DNA of 64,000 nucleotides from Epiperipatus broadwayi (lineage: Eukaryota > Onychophora > Udeonychophora > Euonychophora > Peripatidae), in the NCBI GenBank assembly GCA_028023455.1, contig JAQFVV010012476.1:4543055-4607054 (forward strand), given 5' to 3'. The notes under the pieces were generated by a model that was not told the origin of the DNA, searched no databases, and saw only the letters and a program-made list of their open reading frames with translations. The translations under genes were made by a program, and so were the position numbers. Positions 60,492 through 64,000 of this stretch are shown piece by piece. The stretch's first letter is position 1, and each line of letters begins with the position of its first letter.

Positions 60492-61375
60492 ATATGTGGC
60501 AGTACAGCTGAAGAGGGCATGAATGCATAACTAGTTCCTACAGATGTTAGTGCAGCTTAAGAGTGCTTGCATGTATAATTAATGACTATAGATAGCAGTA
60601 CAACTGAAGAGAACTTGGATTTATAGCTAGTGCCTATAGATGGCAGTGCAGCTGAAGAGTGAATGGATGTATAATTAATGACTGCAGATGGCAGTGCAGC
60701 TGAAGATTACTTGGATTTATAATTGGTGCCTACTGATGGCAGTGCAACTGAAGAGTGAATGTATGTATAATTAATGACTACAGATAGCAGTGCAGCTGAA
60801 GAGAACTTGGATTTATAAGTAGTGCTTACAAATGGCAGTGCAGTTGAAGAGTGCTTAGATGTATAACTAATGGCTACAGATAGCTGTGCAGTTGAAATGT
60901 TTTTGCATGTATCATTAATGGTTACTGATGGCAATGCTGCTGAAGAGTGCATGAACATATAACTAGCACCTACAAATGGCTGTGAATCTGAGGAGTGCTT
61001 GGATATATGTCTACAGATGACAGTGTAACTGAAAAGTGCTTGGATGTATAGATGATGGCTATAAATCACAGTGCAAAAAGTGCTTCAATTTATAACTAAT
61101 GATTACAAATGACAATGCAAGTGAAGATTGCTTGTATGTATCACTAAGAACTATAGATGGCATTGCAGTTGTAGAGTGCTTGGATGCACAACTAATAACT
61201 ACATACATTAGTGTTGCTGAAGAGTAAATGGATGTATAATTAATGACTACAGATGGCAGTGTAGCTGAAGACTGTTTGGATATATAAATAGTGCCTACAG
61301 ATGGCAGTGCAGCTAAAGGATGTTATGATGTATAACTAGTGCCTACAGATGGCAGTGCAGCTTAAGAGTGCTTAG
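60492..61375. repeat. 48-bp minisatellite, about 18 copies
   Basis: The unit is close to CTACAGATGGCAGTGCAGCT followed by GAAGAGTGCTTGGATGTATAACTAATGA/C, 48 bp long. Early units alternate between endings ATAATTAATGA and ATAGCTAGTGC, giving a 96-bp higher-order pattern. Copies are diverged, so the array is not young. As 48 is a multiple of three, a minus-strand frame at 60,707-61,069 stays open with a 16-residue period. Nothing else suggests that it is coding. Confidence 0.85.
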
Positions 61376-62080
61376 AGAAGCTAAAACATTCTGGGATTTT
61401 TATTTACTATTAGATATGTTTCTATAAAAAAAGAATAGAAATTAATGATTGTTCCTACACTGGGTCTTTGACCATTGTCTATTAAGAAATTTTTGCATGG
61501 GCAAATTTGCCTATGCCCATATCATCATCATCAGAAAGCTTCACTCATGTAATTTTGTGAACAACAACGACATTGTGAAACTATTTCATTTTGTAAACTT
61601 TCACTTCATTAAGCTTTTGTTTTCATAAACTTCAACAATAACTTGATTATAATTATTTGAAACCATACTATGTATTATTTAGCCCACTTCAGGGTGATGG
61701 GTTCAAGATTAAATGATTTTCTAAACAAAACTCAATTGATCACTTCTGGTGTCAGTTTGTCACATGACATTCTAAACAACTAACCATTCAATTATTGTAT
61801 ATTTTATTTAAAATTGTGATGAATAAAATCATAATCGTTTTTTTTTTTCTCTTAACTCTAATTCTTTATTATTGAGATCTCTCTTAGTGGTCATTTGAGT
61901 TAAATTTTCAACTTTTTATTTTAATGATTAAATCAGTATCTGAAAAATATCACACAGTTTTTAATTTATTGATTAGAAATGTCAGTTTCAAATAAAAATT
62001 ATTCTTAAAAATAACATTTTAACTTTGCAAATATAGAAAAAAAGTAATAAACTGAAATATACAATAAGAATTATATTACA
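61376..62080. other. AT-rich region, no supported gene
   Basis: No repeat or frame was recognised. A small CATCATCATCA run lies near 61,522-61,531. Confidence 0.4.
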
Positions 62081-62090
62081 TAATTCTCAA

Positions 62091-62890
62091 AAATTATTAT
62101 CTCTTATGTGCAACTGTAATATTATACATATAATATGTTCAGACATTTATACAGAAAAGGTAGACATATATTGTTTTGAAGTTAGTTTTATTCATGCAGA
62201 GCATGCTTTCAATATATTATAGGTCATAATCAGTTGCTCTTTTAGATGTCTATTGTTGGTGGTATTTATATATACTTGATTGTATTTAAATTCATTTAAA
62301 TTTACTGTTTTGTCATTTGAATTTTTATTTAAATCTTCTCACAGAGCCCACTTCTTATATATTAGGGTCTTTTTATTTATTACAAATTAATCTTTGGCTA
62401 TGATCCAAACCTGTTGATTTTTTTATCTTCCTGCTCAATTATCTATATAAAAGGCCTAAGAGGATTAATGAATACTAATTCATATTGATAGAACATGAAT
62501 AATACCCACGTCATAAATTTAATTTATCTAAAGTGAGAATTGTCTGTACTGAGCAGAAGGATAATAGAGAAAAATAAAGGAAGTGTGAACCATAGCCAAA
62601 GTTCAATTTGTGATAAATAAATAAAAATCTAGCACCTCTCTCTCAAAGAAGTGGGCTCTCTGGAAAGATTTAAATAAATATTCAAATAATAACACAATAA
62701 ATTTAAATGAATTTAAATATACTCAAGTATATATAAATCCCACCAGCAATAGAAATGTAAAAGTGCTCTGAATAGGATATACAATATATTGAAACTTTAA
62801 AACAATCTATGTCTACCTTTTCTGTATAAATGTCTGAATATTTATGTGTATAATAATAAAAATAATAACATTTTTATTGTATTATTACTG
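62091..62890. mobile_element. Large foldback element with ~300-bp arms
   Basis: The left arm 62,138-62,437 and right arm 62,551-62,838 are reverse complements apart from small indels (one ~25 bp). They share TTCAGACATTTATACAGAAA, GGTGG-ATTTATATATACTTGA, AGAGCCCACTTCTT and CTTTGGCTATG. The loop is about 110 bp. A 10-bp word, TAATTCTCAA, occurs at 62,081-62,090 and 62,891-62,900 and may be the target-site duplication, though it lies ~50 bp outside the clear arms. No coding capacity. Confidence 0.7.
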
Positions 62891-63364
62891 TAATTCTCAA
62901 TAAAAAATATTTAGTGAATAAAGTATTTATTATTTGTACTCCATTTCTAAAAGCAAAACTAATTCTTGTTAAGACATTTTAGAGTAATGCTGACATTTTA
63001 TAATTTAAAAGTGCATTTATAATTATTAAAAATGGCAGACATTAACTGCTACAATGAATATGAAAGGCATTGCTCTTTAGCCAATCATAAATGTTCTGCT
63101 TTACATTCTAATGTCTTGGCTTGGTTTATAAAAATAAAAAAATTTCAAATAAACATTTATCTAAATCACAATTCCCTCATCAAAAAATAAATAATTTACT
63201 AATATATTTTCCAAAATTTTTATAAATATATAAATAAAGTATGAAAAATATATGGTATTCTTTATTCAGAAAGAAACAAAGAATCAAGTTTCATGAGATT
63301 TTATTAAAGCTCTAAGAGCTGAGAACAAAGTATCTACCAAGCAGTGACATTAAAACTACTATAA

Positions 63365-63411
63365 CATCATATGATCACCATTTCCTATGTTTGAACAAGC
63401 TGTTAATATGA
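63365..63411 (+). mobile_element. CACATGATC-family terminus, fragment
   Basis: CATCATATGATCACCATTTC and GAACAAGCTGTTAATATG match the family's left end. The rest is absent, because the LINE-E tail starts immediately after. Confidence 0.4.
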
Positions 63412-64000
63412 TAATGTGATGTGATGTGATGTACTATAGCTTCTCCTTAAACGAAGTCAAGAATCTCTCAGCAATTACGCCCAGAGAAACCTGTTAGCCA
63501 CTTTATTTTCCATTCCCCAGTCTACATTTTCCCATATTCTGCTCCATCCCATTTCCATAACATAATCTTTGTCAACTCTATGGCCTTTATATCTAAATCC
63601 CCCTTATCTTTTCCCAAACCCAGCATAAAAACCAATAATCAACTTTCTGTATAATCACTTTTTTATATTTATTCTTCCATAACTTCATAATATGTGCCCT
63701 TTCTGTTTTTAAGCATTTACATTCAATTAATAGATGCCTAATATTTTCTATTCCTTCCTTACATAATTTAAAGACTAAATCACCCATATTTTTCCACTTA
63801 CATGTATTATCTCTTGTTGCTAAAGATCCCATTTGAGCCTTAAACAATAAACTACTTTCCTTACTACTATCATATATTAACTCGCACTTAATATTCTGTT
63901 TATTTCTATATATATTTAAACTCTTTTTACTCTCCATACTAGTTCTCCATCTCTCTAACTCCCTTAATAAATCTATTTTTTTATCCCATTCCTTACCACT
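63412..64000 (-). mobile_element. LINE-E copy, 3' end, continues past the window
   Basis: The tail AATGTGATGTGATGTGATG, then the family 3' UTR (CTCTCAGCAATTACGCCCAG, AGAAACCTGTTAGCCACTTT), then the ORF2 C terminus on the minus strand. The frame 63,593-63,937 reads KSLNIYRNKQNIKCELIYD, DLVFKLCKEGIENIRHLLIEC (the finger) and ends WVWEKIRG. It has a frame change near KKVIIQKVDYWF. It is the least diverged copy of this region besides the one at 19.1-19.8 kb. Confidence 0.75.

Noticed and set aside
60707-61069. A 120-residue repeat protein on the minus strand
   Set aside because: Explained by a 48-bp minisatellite whose period preserves frame. There is no start context or other coding evidence.
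60492-61375. CRISPR array
   Set aside because: The repeats are directly adjacent with no spacers and the DNA is clearly eukaryotic.

Overview
This window looks like repeat-rich nuclear DNA of an animal. It is strongly A+T-rich and has no compact gene arrangement, and no host gene can be supported with confidence. What can be read is a dense layering of mobile elements: several families of non-LTR retrotransposons (LINEs), tRNA-derived SINEs, foldback (hairpin) elements, dispersed anonymous repeats and long microsatellites. The combination of AT-rich DNA, tRNA-like SINEs, LINEs whose ORF1 carries an SGNH esterase, and RTE-like 3' fragments fits a lophotrochozoan. A mollusc, possibly a cephalopod such as an octopus, is my best guess. 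That identification is inference, not something the sequence proves.

Layout. 1-1.9 kb: AT-rich, featureless. 1.93-5.74 kb: several copies of a foldback repeat (called here the CACATGATC family), an old LINE copy on the minus strand with an expanded TGATG-rich tail, and a separate hairpin with C/G homopolymers. 5.9-7.15 kb: a dispersed repeat (R3) and an RTE-like LINE 3' fragment. 8.35-10.82 kb: a Tx1/L1-like LINE fragment (minus strand) bracketed by two long ATT microsatellites. 11.5-13 kb: a 213-bp-arm hairpin and two more CACATGATC copies. 15.76-19.95 kb: the best copy of a second LINE family (called LINE-E; plus strand) with esterase ORF1, APE endonuclease and reverse transcriptase, all broken by stops and frameshifts. 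22.8-28.7 kb: SINEs, an RTE fragment and a further CACATGATC copy in AT-rich DNA. 29.76-36.65 kb: three more LINE-E copies on the minus strand, two joined head to tail. 37.8-43.5 kb: a SINE, R3 copies and a long AT microsatellite. 43.7-49.1 kb: a nearly complete Tx1/L1-like LINE (minus strand) bounded by an exact 17-bp target-site duplication. 51.5-57.3 kb: microsatellites, a diverged ~0.65-0.75 kb duplicated segment, a 156-bp-arm hairpin and 110-120-bp units. 57.79-58.04 kb: a short open frame behind a good splice acceptor, the only candidate host exon. 58.5-59.4 kb: SINE and RTE fragment. 60.5-61.4 kb: a 48-bp minisatellite. 62.1-62.9 kb: a 300-bp-arm hairpin. 63.4 kb to the end: another LINE-E copy running off the window.

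The elements relate to one another as follows. The LINEs supply endonuclease and reverse transcriptase activity, or did before they decayed. The SINEs and several foldback units show features compatible with mobilisation by such enzymes: A/T-rich ends and 12-21 bp flanking direct repeats. The most interesting pattern is that several unrelated hairpin units are bounded by direct repeats far longer than DNA transposons normally make. No operon, phage, CRISPR array or bacterial feature is present.
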